Shown piece after piece: positions 18,004-27,214 of a DNA stretch of 64,000 nucleotides (position 1 is the first letter of the stretch; the number at the start of each line of letters is the position of its first letter). A model generated the notes under the pieces. The model did no database searches and had not been told where the DNA came from. It saw only the letters and a program-made list of their open reading frames with translations. This DNA comes from Meira nashicola. Taxonomy: Eukaryota > Basidiomycota > Exobasidiomycetes > Exobasidiales > Brachybasidiaceae. The translations under genes were made by a program, and so were the position numbers. The stretch covers positions 280,099-344,098 of the forward strand of contig BCJU01000005.1 in assembly GCA_001600355.1 (NCBI GenBank), written 5' to 3'.

Positions 18004-20079
18004 ATGGTCTCTCAATCTCACCCTAAAAATGGAGGAAAAAAGGTAGTCCTTGCCGCTTTGGCAGTTGCATTTATCGGTGCACATGTTCAACCTTTTGCAC
18101 AAGCAAGACCTTTTGGAGATGTACAAGATCGTGAATTTAATGCAACAAATCTATCTCAAGGATCAACACAGGAATTATTGCAAGAATTGGTAAGCACATT
18201 ACAACAACATCAAGATCAACCACGTTCAGAAGGTTATGTTGGTATTCATCCTCTTCCGCGTAAACGATCAGATACCCCACAAAAACGACAAGCATTGCCA
18301 CAAATCGTTCCTAATGTAGCAGCAGCCGCTTCTGCTCCAGCAGCAGCAGCAACAACAGCTCCTGCTCCTGCTTCCTCTGCCGCTGCACCGCCTTCTTCGA
18401 GTGCAGCTGCACCAACAATTCAACCTGCTTCTAGTGCCTCTGCCTCTAAGGCACCAGCTTCTTCTTCTTCACCAAGTAACAAACCTTCACCATCTCCTTC
18501 AGATGATGCTAATTCGGATTCCGATTCTGGTTCAGACGAAGGTGCAAGTGGTGTGGCTGCTTTATTCAACCCTCACAATAAGTTATTCCCATTGGCAATC
18601 GCTTTAACTGTTGCAATGAGTTTGGGTGTTTTGTTGGTTTTGGTTTCGATTGGTAAATGTGTTTCTCATCGTCAATTGGCTCGTGATGAAAGGGATGGTA
18701 AACGTAAGTATAGCTCAAAAGATAATGATTTCATTATGGCATCTGTCGGAAATGCGGGTATCGGACGCAAGAAAACATTAGGTCGCAGTTTACGTCGTGC
18801 TTTGACAAGAGGTCGCTTAGGCGGCGGTAGCTTTGCACGTCGTGAGCGTGAAGGAACAGTGCTTATTGATGTCGGAGACGAAGTATATGCTGTGACACCA
18901 GAAGTAGCAAAAGAGTACGAACGTGAGCGTAAAAGTTGCTTGAGTGGTTACTCGGGAAGCAGTGGTGGTAGTTCCGGAGGAAGTCGTTTAACCTTCCCTG
19001 CCAATCAACCTACACCATTACGTCAAGCCTTGTACAACGCTCAATTGATCGTAGCAGCAAATGAAGCGGAAAAGGCAAACGGTGGAAAGCCACAAGCTCC
19101 TCGCGGATTTGATATTAATACTTGGCGTAGAGATTCAGTGGGAACAAGTAGTGAAGGAAGTTACTCGGATTACGATGAAAAGACGTTACATGGATCTAGT
19201 CACAACAATAAAGCAAATCTCGCTTTACCACCCGTTGATCCTCTTCAACGTTCACTCAGTCAACGTTTGGCTGATGGTATACGTGCATTGACAAATGGTG
19301 ATCAAAATGCCGGAGCTGGCCGTGATAAAAGAGCATTTTCATTTGATTCGGAAATGCAAATGCCTGGCGCATTACGACAAGCACCTCTTTCTTCTACCGT
19401 TCCTGTTTTAACACGTGGTGGTGGTGGTTGGGCCGTTCAACGTCAACAAGGTAACGATCAAGATGATTTCAAACCGATGCGTAAACCAGTTCGACAACAA
19501 CATAGTGATTCTACTTTACGTGATTCAGCTTTATCCCATGATCGACACATTTTACGAGATGACGGACCTACTGCAGCAAATGGAAAACGTCAACCTGTGA
19601 ATGGATTGATCAATGGAGCATTGAATAATACGGCCAACGGAGCAAGACCTAAATCGATCTTGGTAAAAAATGCACAACAAAAAGCAGCAGCAAGAAGATC
19701 AGCAGCTGGACCAAATGCGGTTACATCTAAGGGAGACCTTCAGCGTCGGGCTACAAAAGTAGCCAGCAGCACTGCGCCTGGATCACCAAAGATGTATCAA
19801 AACCGTACACCTGCTATTACTACAACAAAAGGTGGAGTTTCTTCAACAGCTGCAGGTACAGGAGCAGCAGGATTACCAGCAACACGTAAGCCTATTGTTC
19901 TTAAACCTGAAATGCCAGCTCGTGGAATGAATGCAAACGGTGGTCAAGCCGGTGAAAAGAAATCAAGCGATGGTAATGCAACAAACAACTCGACAAATAC
20001 ACGCGAACTTTACCGACCATTGCCAATGCCACCTTCCTTTGGACCGATCGATTTGAGTGGTGGAAAGACTGGTAAATGA
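18004..20079 (+). CDS. Single-pass membrane protein with mucin-like ectodomain
   Basis: A 691-residue protein. An N-terminal signal peptide runs from about 12 to 35, with a probable cleavage after AQA. The ectodomain at 36-190 has two dibasic clusters (PRKRSD at about 86 and PQKRQA at about 93), then Ala/Ser/Pro-rich low-complexity sequence likely to be O-glycosylated, ending in an Asp/Ser stretch. A strong transmembrane helix lies at about 194-218. The cytoplasmic tail (220-691) is basic near the membrane and otherwise Ser/Asn/Gly-rich. The layout is that of a fungal cell-surface sensor or adhesin (Wsc/Mid2-like in shape), but no WSC domain is present and I cannot name the family. Confidence 0.8.
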   Translation: MVSQSHPKNGGKKVVLAALAVAFIGAHVQPFAQARPFGDVQDREFNATNLSQGSTQELLQELVSTLQQHQDQPRSEGYVGIHPLPRKRSDTPQKRQALPQIVPNVAAAASAPAAAATTAPAPASSAAAPPSSSAAAPTIQPASSASASKAPASSSSPSNKPSPSPSDDANSDSDSGSDEGASGVAALFNPHNKLFPLAIALTVAMSLGVLLVLVSIGKCVSHRQLARDERDGKRKYSSKDNDFIMASVGNAGIGRKKTLGRSLRRALTRGRLGGGSFARREREGTVLIDVGDEVYAVTPEVAKEYERERKSCLSGYSGSSGGSSGGSRLTFPANQPTPLRQALYNAQLIVAANEAEKANGGKPQAPRGFDINTWRRDSVGTSSEGSYSDYDEKTLHGSSHNNKANLALPPVDPLQRSLSQRLADGIRALTNGDQNAGAGRDKRAFSFDSEMQMPGALRQAPLSSTVPVLTRGGGGWAVQRQQGNDQDDFKPMRKPVRQQHSDSTLRDSALSHDRHILRDDGPTAANGKRQPVNGLINGALNNTANGARPKSILVKNAQQKAAARRSAAGPNAVTSKGDLQRRATKVASSTAPGSPKMYQNRTPAITTTKGGVSSTAAGTGAAGLPATRKPIVLKPEMPARGMNANGGQAGEKKSSDGNATNNSTNTRELYRPLPMPPSFGPIDLSGGKTGK

Positions 20080-20402
20080 TGTTCCCTCTCAAATATTTTT
20101 CTTAAATTCATCTTTTCTCTCCTCCATCTATTTGTGTGTGTGTATGTGTGTGCTCATGACATGAGAAGTTGATTGAATGCTAGCGTAGGCGTCGGCGCAT
20201 ATTTTTGAATATAGACTAGACTATACGCGTGCTTAAAGACCACGGGTTTCGGCGATAAAATTCGCGTTTTTAAGAAGAAACATTTTTTTGAATTTAATCT
20301 GTACACTACTTTCCATCCTTCTTCTCATCATCTTTGGAGACTTTAGCGATAATCATGCAAGCTTTGCGGTAGCCTTAATTTCTCTCGACTGTAACTTTCA
20401 AT
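20080..20402. other. Short intergenic region
   Basis: About 320 bp between two plus-strand genes. It has a TG run at about 20130-20150 and a short CT-rich stretch. No gene is seen. Confidence 0.5.
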
Positions 20403-21194
20403 ATGTTCACTTTGACGGTGATTCACGATACGATAAAAGTTCTGGCATCACAATTGAATGCGGATGTGATTGCAAGTTTGACACATAACATCAATGCAAA
20501 ATACAGTAATCGAATTTTACCAAATGTTGGATTATGCGTTGCTCATTTTGATTATTTGGATATAAGTGAAGGTCATATTAGACATGGAGATGGAAATACG
20601 TACTACAAAACAACTTTTCGTTTAGTAGTCTTTAGACCTTTTATTGGAGAAATTTTAACTGGAAAAGTGAAATCTTCAGATGAAAATGGAATTCGAATCA
20701 CGATGGGATTTTTTGATGATATTCAAATTCAACGTGAAGGAATGCCACAACCTTCTGCTTATGATCGTCAAGAAGCAGCTTGGTTTTGGGTTTGGTTAAG
20801 TGAAGAAAGTGAAAATTTTGATGCAATTTTAGAAGATCCATATGAAAGTAAAAAGGATGAAAGGTTTTATATTTATAAAGATGAACTTGTTAGATTCGTT
20901 GTTGATGGAGATGAATTTAACGAACCTGAACCACCAGGACCAAGCGCATGGAAAGAATCCAATACTGGAAAATCACCAGGACAATCAGGTACAGATGCTA
21001 TCACTGTCGATACTAGCAAACGTATTGCGCCATATAAGATCAAGGTGAGTAATTCTTTACAAAATTGAAAGCAAGAATACATACTGAATCTTTCCCCTTT
21101 TCCCAATCCTATTTTGCAGGCATCTATGTCCATCCAAGGTACAGGTATGGTATCCTGGTGGAGTGAAGCACAAGCTGTAGAAGAATCAGAATAG
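20403..21194 (+). CDS. RPC25: RNA polymerase III subunit RPC25 (RPC8, Rpb7-like)
   Basis: Two exons, 20403-21044 and 21120-21194, with a 75-bp intron (GTGAGT donor, TTTTGCAG acceptor). The join is in phase 0 and gives 238 residues. The N-terminal Rpb7-like domain begins MFTLTVIHDTIKV and includes YSNRILPNVGLCV. The C-terminal S1-like domain starts around FRPFIGEILTGKV with GFFDDIQI. The last exon encodes the family's terminal GTGMVSWWSEA. Features such as FRPF and the terminal SWW mark the Pol III paralogue rather than Pol II Rpb7 or Pol I Rpa43. With RPC17 it forms the stalk used in initiation at tRNA and 5S genes. Confidence 0.93.
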
Positions 21195-21498
21195 TGTGAA
21201 AAAGAAACTGTATATCATCCAATCGAATCTGTAAATGTATCCGAATCAAGCAATTCACCGCATTGTTGAGAAATAAGCATATATCTCCTGTTCCTCACGC
21301 ACCATCATCATGTTTTGTATTCCAATGCAAAAAGCAGGCACGCGCTCGGTGCGCTAGCAGTGCTAAGACACATTCATACAGCCAAGCCAAGAAAAAAAAA
21401 GGTCCGTTCTTTGTCTCCACCTCCCCGCTCAAAAAAAAGTGTTATTTGAATAAAATCTACAACGATTTGCCTTTTTCGTTTCTGCATCTCATGTTACA
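21195..21498. other. Short intergenic region
   Basis: About 300 bp between RPC25 and the transporter gene on the same strand. It carries A runs at about 21391 and 21431 and no gene. Confidence 0.5.
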
Positions 21499-23124
21499 AT
21501 GACAGAAACAGATGAAGGGCAAACGAATGGTAATAATAGTTTGGAGGGTTTAGGACATGGTCCTGCAGGTAGACAACAAGATAGGTTCACTTCACTTTCA
21601 ACTTTAGGCGCTCAAGCACCTTTAAGTCCAACTGAATCTCCAGATGGCTTAAGGAGCGATTGGATTCGACAACCACTAGAAGCTATCAAAGAATTAGCTT
21701 CTTTACTTGGTCCAAACGTAAGTCAAGATCATTCAAACATAAATGATGTAGAACAACGAAGCGGATTTGTCAATGGGAATGGTGGTCGTACGACAGTTGT
21801 GAATGAACAAACGCCATTATTGCAAAATAATCGAACGAATGAAAGAAGACCTAATTATACCAATAACGGAAGTAGAAAAGGGAAATATATCGGTGGAGGA
21901 TGTTATTGTGATCCTTTAGGCAGAATAACCACAGTGAATGCTACCGAACCAAATCAAGATGACACGACAACGACAAGAAAACCCGATTGTGAAATGTGTA
22001 ATGGAGGAGGAAGCGCTTGTTTCGCTTATGGAAGTGTACGTCCTTCTAGTATACTTTCGAGTGCAACCTTAACACATCAACAAAAAGGACCTTCAGGAAT
22101 GACTTTGGCTATTTTGGCGCAAATTTGTTTTGCTGTTTTGAGCTTGCTTTCTGCCACTTTGGCTAAGCATCAATCAGAGAATGGTCAGCAGAGACAATTT
22201 GATGCATTACAGATGCTAATATGGCAAGCCTTTTTCACATTTATCATCAGTCTTGCTACTTTACTCGTCTTTTCCAAAGGCAAAGTTGATGCTGTTTTTG
22301 GACGAAAAGGTGCACGTTTGTGGCTATGGATAAGGGCATTTAGTGCATCAATGACAGGACTTTTGTTCGTTTTGACTGTACAGGTATTACCCATTGCGGA
22401 CGTTTTATCTTTTGTTTACCTGGCACCGATCGTATACAATTTCACTTCTCATCTACTCTTCACATCAAGACATCCTTTCCGTGCTCAATTAGTTTCACTT
22501 TCACTATGGCTAGGATTAGTTCTGATGGTGCAACCAAACTTTTTATTTGGCAATTCATCACAAGATGGCACATTTGAAGATGAAACCATTTCAGCGCTAC
22601 CTTTAGATTTACCTGCTCTGGTTAATGCACAACTATTAACAATCTCTGTTCGAATTGGATATGCGGCTATGGCTGGTTGTGGTTTATTTACCCTTTTCAC
22701 TATGGCCATCTTCGATGAGACAATTTTCAAAAATTCTCAACGAAAAGTATCAACGTATCAAACCATCTTAGCAAGCAGTCTAATTACAATTTTAGCCGCT
22801 GTTCCGATTCGATTTGCCCTTACAAAAGATTGGAATATGATTAACATTTCTGCAATTCAAAGTCCAAAATCCATCTTGCTATTCTTAAGCATGATAGTGT
22901 TTGGATTTATTCCAAAAATTCTACAAGATATTGCATTGATCAAAACAGGTGCCTGTCAATTAGGCTTAATTAGCTTTTTACAACCTCTTCTTTCTACTGG
23001 AATCGATTTAGTATTTCCAGATTTAGCAAATGACGTCTTATCTCTTGCAGGTTGTTTGCTCATCATTGTCAATCTGGCATGGATAGCTTCTCCTTTCGAC
23101 GATGATGAAGAGGATGATCATTAG
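21499..23124 (+). CDS. EamA-type (DMT superfamily) membrane transporter
   Basis: A 541-residue protein. The N-terminal 200 residues are soluble and the rest contains about ten hydrophobic helices in two halves (first helix at GMTLAILAQICFAVLSLLSA, about residue 200). EamA-like features include the loop after helix four (LPIADVLSFVYLAPI) and the matching second half. The N-terminal tail has a likely acidic dileucine sorting signal, EQTPLL (about 103-108), which in fungi often directs proteins to the vacuole. It also has a cysteine cluster (GGGCYCDP near 132-139; CEMC and C near 164-174). Substrate unknown. The drug/metabolite transporter superfamily covers nucleotide-sugar, amine and metabolite carriers. 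Confidence 0.85.
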   Translation: MTETDEGQTNGNNSLEGLGHGPAGRQQDRFTSLSTLGAQAPLSPTESPDGLRSDWIRQPLEAIKELASLLGPNVSQDHSNINDVEQRSGFVNGNGGRTTVVNEQTPLLQNNRTNERRPNYTNNGSRKGKYIGGGCYCDPLGRITTVNATEPNQDDTTTTRKPDCEMCNGGGSACFAYGSVRPSSILSSATLTHQQKGPSGMTLAILAQICFAVLSLLSATLAKHQSENGQQRQFDALQMLIWQAFFTFIISLATLLVFSKGKVDAVFGRKGARLWLWIRAFSASMTGLLFVLTVQVLPIADVLSFVYLAPIVYNFTSHLLFTSRHPFRAQLVSLSLWLGLVLMVQPNFLFGNSSQDGTFEDETISALPLDLPALVNAQLLTISVRIGYAAMAGCGLFTLFTMAIFDETIFKNSQRKVSTYQTILASSLITILAAVPIRFALTKDWNMINISAIQSPKSILLFLSMIVFGFIPKILQDIALIKTGACQLGLISFLQPLLSTGIDLVFPDLANDVLSLAGCLLIIVNLAWIASPFDDDEEDDH

Positions 23125-24134
23125 TCATAATTCATGTACTTTAGTATTCCCACGGAGATATTTTCTCAATTATAATGATCTCTAAACATACACACGTGAT
23201 CGAGTGATCATCATTAAGAGGAGATAATCTTATGCTTGCCTTATAGAATATGCAGGTCGAATGGCTTTCACACTGAGCCAACTCGGATCCCGGCTTTGTG
23301 TGTCCGCTGACGTAGTAGCTTATGCATTGAATACAATTTGTATTTGGCTTTATTCTATTTCGATATACAAAAATCTCATTTTAATCAATCCCCGCAACTG
23401 ATTTATTTAAATACATTGCGTTACGTGCGTGTATTCACTCAACAAAAGACCAAAAAGGCCTGCCTGCTCGCTTGCTTGTATTAGAAAAAGAAGGAGCGTG
23501 TGCCGGGCGCGCGCGCTTGTATAAAGTAGAAAAAGTGGAGAACAGTGAGTGAGTGAGTGAGCAAAAAAAAAGAGAGACAGAGAAAGAGTTGTGAAACCGG
23601 ATTCACAAGCTTTTTAAGGCAAGTGTAAAATCCCCGCTTTTTTATTTTATTTTTTATTTCACATTTTATTGCTTTTGCTTTCTTTCTCCTCTTGAAATGC
23701 GTACTTGCTTGCGGTTTAAACAAATACCCGATCCACACGCACGATATGCATAGCATCTTTTCCCCCCTCGATTTCTGTGTGCGTTGACGGTATGTATGCG
23801 TAAGCAAAACCGGTAGTTTAACAATGGACTTCTTCTATGCTTCTCTTATTGAGCGAGGAAGAGCGAGTTGAAATGCGAAAAGAAGGCAGATAAGGCAGAA
23901 TGGAAGTAGCGAGGAATTACACCTGCGTGCGTATGCGTGTGTGTCTGCGTATTTTATATTGAGCATCTAAGTGCATCGAAGTGAAAGCCCGACATTGCTT
24001 GATTCCCCCGAATTGAAACAAAAAAGGATATAAGTGTGAATGCATACATAGTTATTACATCGCCTTCTTAACTTCCATCATCGTACACACTTTTAGAACT
24101 CGTTTCTTCTTTCTTTACACAAACACTAATAAAA
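23125..24134. other. Intergenic region with simple repeats
   Basis: About 1.0 kb. It contains an alternating GC tract (about 23505-23515), a GTGA tetranucleotide run (about 23544-23561), purine-rich stretches and a T/TTTA-rich tract (about 23637-23660). A TATA-like GATATAAG at 24027-24034 lies about 100 bp before the SCP2 start. No gene is seen. Confidence 0.5.
24027..24034 (+). promoter_or_regulatory. TATA-like element of the SCP2 gene
   Basis: GATATAAG lies 101 bp upstream of the ATG of the sterol-carrier gene. Its position suits a core promoter, and the gene's codon choice suggests strong expression. No other support. Confidence 0.35.
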
Positions 24135-24740
24135 ATGTCTGACTTCAAAGCTGAACCACTTTTCAAGCAAATCGAGGAGGGCCTCGCTGGTATGGATGAC
24201 AAGGAAAAGAAGGACATCCAAAAGAAGGTGAGTAAATGCGTGAAGGATGGGTTGGAGTGGGCAATAATCACACCAGATTGGTCTGTGAAAACCAGAGTGT
24301 TCCCTCTCCACTCAACTCAAGCAGATGGTGCTCAAAGTCGAGAGCGTTCTTGCTTCAAAGTTTGAGCGTTATTGCCTGCTCCTGAACCCTTTCCCTGCAA
24401 TCTTTATCAAACTTTGTTCACAATTTACTGATTCATTTTCTCATCTCTCTATCTACAGACCAACGGTGTCTTCGAGATGCACATCAAGAACTCCGGCGGT
24501 AAGGAATTAGTTTACACAATTGATTTGAAGAAAAACGCTGTCGCTTACCAAGGACCCGTTAAGCAAGGTACCAAAGCTGACGTTACAATCAACACAACCG
24601 ATGACGTTTTCGTCGATATGGCTGACGGAAAACTTAACGGTCAAAAAGCTTTCATGTCCGGTAAACTCAAGGTTAAGGGTAACATCATGTTGGCAACCAA
24701 GCTTGACGGTGTTCTCAAGGCCCAAAAGGCTAAGCTCTAA
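24135..24740 (+). CDS. SCP2 sterol-carrier domain protein
   Basis: Two exons, 24135-24227 and 24459-24740, give 124 residues with an in-phase join (…IQKK followed by TNGVFEM). The whole protein is one SCP2 domain, a hydrophobic-cavity fold that binds sterols and acyl-CoA, usually peroxisomal. TNGVFEMHIKN, TVTINTTDDVF-like ADVTINTTDDVF, and FMSGKLKVKGNIMLA are classic SCP2 segments. The C-terminus ends AKL, a recognised PTS1 peroxisomal targeting signal. The 230-bp intron is three times longer than the others in this window. Codons are biased to C-ending forms (CTC, GTC, AAC) unlike neighbouring genes, which suggests high expression. Confidence 0.93.
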
Positions 24741-25171
24741 AAGAGTTGCAGATCAAATTATGCACACTTTAGGTTGCATTCTTGCTTAGTGATAGAAAAA
24801 AGGGTGATCAGCATCATTATTTGATGCTATTGGACACTTTATATTGTCCAAACACACTTTTCAAATCAAGAATCAGGATATGCGCACCATCTTTGTATTG
24901 CTTTTGTTAATCTGCTCTAAATTTATCTTTTATACGCCATTTTGGCATATTGCCAAACTTATCTTGAGTCTGACTACACTGAATGAACAATTGGCTTCTA
25001 GACTAAAATTGAAAGTAGAGTATGGATATCTATCCGAATCTCACTCATTTCATATGTATTAGACAAAACACGATAAAAGATTCCCAGCTAATCATTTATT
25101 CAAAAAAGACAGCGACTATGCTTATACACATTTCAAAGCACTATAAGCAAGCCGTACATTGAACACTTTAT
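24741..25171. other. Convergent 3' intergenic region
   Basis: About 430 bp between the convergent SCP2 and FKBP12 genes. AT-rich, with poly(A)-signal-like sequences and no gene. Confidence 0.5.
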
Positions 25172-25585
25172 TTAAAGACCTTTACCGTTAATCTTGAGCA
25201 ATTCAACTTCAAAGACCAAGGTGGAATTTGCAGGAATGACTGGTGGATAACCGTTTGCACCGTAAGCATAATCGGGAGTGCAAGTCAATTTAGCTTTTTG
25301 ACCTAGAGAGAGTTGTGGAACACCTTCATCCCAACCTTTGATGACTTGTCCAACACCAATCTTTGTTTGGAAAGGTTGTCCACGTTCGACTGAAGAGTCG
25401 AACTTGTTTCCGTTGAGCAAAGTGCCGTGGTCTGGAGGAGGGAAAGAAAATAAAATAAATTAAGCAATTGATCTTCTAGATTCTTCATTATGGATATTCA
25501 ACTCACAATGCATTGTAACTGTATCACCTTTCTTTGGGAATGTTTTACCATCTCCTGGACTGACTGAATCAACTGTGACACCCAT
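25172..25585 (-). CDS. FPR1: FKBP12 peptidyl-prolyl cis-trans isomerase
   Basis: Two exons on the minus strand, 25507-25585 and 25172-25431, with a 75-bp intron (GTGAGT donor, CCTCCAG acceptor). The join makes the codon TAC and restores TMHYHGTLLNG, giving 112 residues, the usual FKBP12 length. The start is [20 protein letters not shown]. Active-site and FK506/rapamycin-pocket residues are present: the Tyr of the MHYHG junction, [12 protein letters not shown], and PDYAYG. It is a cytosolic prolyl isomerase and the rapamycin receptor that acts on TOR when drug-bound. Confidence 0.95.
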
Positions 25586-26080
25586 TTTTTTAAAAATTAA
25601 AGACAGAAAATGTAAGAAGAGAGATTTGTTGTTGGTAGTGGTGGCGTTAAAGGAGGTTTTGTTTGAAACTCTCTTTGGTTGTACAACATATGCTTCCGGT
25701 ATGTCGAAGAAAGTCCAAAAATGCACGGACTCTTTTTACTGAATGAATGCCACGTCTTCTTCCCGCAAAAACTCCACACACAAACACAGTGCTAAAGTGA
25801 CTGCGCGCGCCGAAATGACTGTCTACGTGCGTGATTCTATTCTCTTCTTTTCTTTCTTTTGTGATAATGTGTATAGCTATCCCTTTTCACTCCCGCACCT
25901 TCTTAAAACTTATAGATAAACACACTTTTCTACTAGAACTGTTCAAACATTGATTGTTTAAATTAATTCATTAGGATGCTAGAGTATTTATTGATAGCTT
26001 GTAATTTGTTTCAACACATTCATTAACCCCACTAAAATTCTTGTTATATATATTGTATCTTCATTCTTAATTTGACATCT
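25586..26080. other. Intergenic region between FKBP12 and the kexin-repeat gene
   Basis: About 495 bp separating two tandem minus-strand genes. It includes the FKBP12 promoter region and a short GC-alternating tract near 25804-25811. No gene is seen. Confidence 0.5.
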
Positions 26081-27214
26081 TCAATGATGTTGATCATGAG
26101 CATAAATAATTCTTTTATTGTCTCGTTTACTAAGAATAACTTCTTCTTCATCGTTTTCACGTTTTGATGGATGGCTATCCTGACCAGAAACTACTAATTC
26201 GTCACCTCTTTTAGTATAGACAATTTCTTCATCATCGCTTTGACGTTTTGATGGTTGTTTAACGTGAACTTTATCACCAACACGCTCATTAACTCCTAAA
26301 ATTTCACGTTTTACATAATTTGCTTCTTCATCATCGCTTTGACGTTCTGATTTCTGATCGATTTGTACTCTATTACCAAGACGATCATTGGCTGCGTTCT
26401 TTCGTTTTACATAAGGCGCATTCCCATCCTCGTTTTGTCGTTTTGATGGTTGTTTAGTGTGAGAACGGTCACCCCCTTTAACTACTAAACCATAATGATC
26501 ATTTTGTCGTTTTGATGGTTCGACGTGAACAAAATCGCCAACACGCTTATTAGATCCTAAAATTGCACGTTTTACATAATTTACGTCTTCATCATCTTGA
26601 CGTTTTTCTGATTCCGGAACATGAACAAGTTGGCCAAGGCGTTGATTGTCACCGGATAAAATTGTACGTTTTACATAATTTGCTTCATCATCCATTTGAC
26701 GTTTTGATGGTTGTGCGACGTATACTTTATCCTTAAGACGTTCATTGACTCCCATAATTCGTTTTACATAAGGCGCATTCTCATCCTCATTTTGTCGTTT
26801 TGATGGTTGTTTAACGTGAACAACATCGCCAACACGCTCATTAACTCCTAAAATTTCACGTTTTACATAATTTGCGTCTTCATCATTTTGACGCTTTTCT
26901 GTATCCGGAATAAGGTCTTTAAGGCGTTTATTGTTACCTGATAAAATTGTACGTTTCATATGAATTGCATCATTATCATCGATTTGACGATTTTCTAATT
27001 TATCACTTTGCTGTCCATGTTGATAAATTTGCGAGAATCGTTTATTCATAGTATACTATTAATAATCAAAATGCAGAAAGAATGTTAAAATCAAAAAGAA
27101 TAAAGTATGTTCATACCTCGAAATACTCACTGGAATAGTAGCACTTTCTACACTTTGAGCTAAAAAGATGCTTAAAGCAAGAGTGATAAAGATAGAATTG
27201 ATTTTTGAAACCAT
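26081..27214 (-). CDS. Secreted kexin-processed repeat precursor (KEP-type)
   Basis: Two exons on the minus strand, 27131-27214 and 26081-27055, with a 75-bp intron (GTGAGT donor, TTAATAG acceptor), give 352 residues. Exon 1 is the signal peptide (MVSKINSIFITLALSIFLAQ then SVESA). Exon 2 is a chain of short peptides separated by 21 Lys-Arg sites, the cleavage signal of the Golgi protease Kex2. Two peptide classes largely alternate. Class A is acidic, 9-10 residues, starts with Gln and ends in Tyr-Val (QNDEDANYV, QMDDEANYV, QDDEDVNYV, QNEDENAPYV). Class B is about 18-20 residues with the pattern ILGVNER-VGD-V-HV-QPS. One A+B unit is about 32 residues (96 bp). Kex2-processed repeat proteins are known across fungi as sources of secreted or cyclic peptides; the product here is unknown. 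No DUF3328/UstY oxidase is in the window. Confidence 0.85.
26240..26900. repeat. Tandem ~96-bp coding repeats of the kexin-repeat gene
   Basis: The exon consists of units of about 96 bp. The copies around 26245-26345 and 26805-26900 are nearly identical over about 90 bp, more so than the copies between them. That pattern suggests recent duplication or gene conversion within the array. The flanking copies at 26420-26800 are diverged variants with insertions and losses. Confidence 0.7.

Noticed and set aside
26081..27214. Reading the repeat array as a CRISPR, a minisatellite without coding function, or a yeast-type alpha-pheromone precursor
   Set aside because: The frame stays open through all repeats and the units are bounded by Lys-Arg codons, which rules out CRISPR and argues for coding function. 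Basidiomycete pheromones are short CaaX lipopeptides, and the repeated units lack the Glu-Ala spacers and Trp-rich core of alpha-factor.
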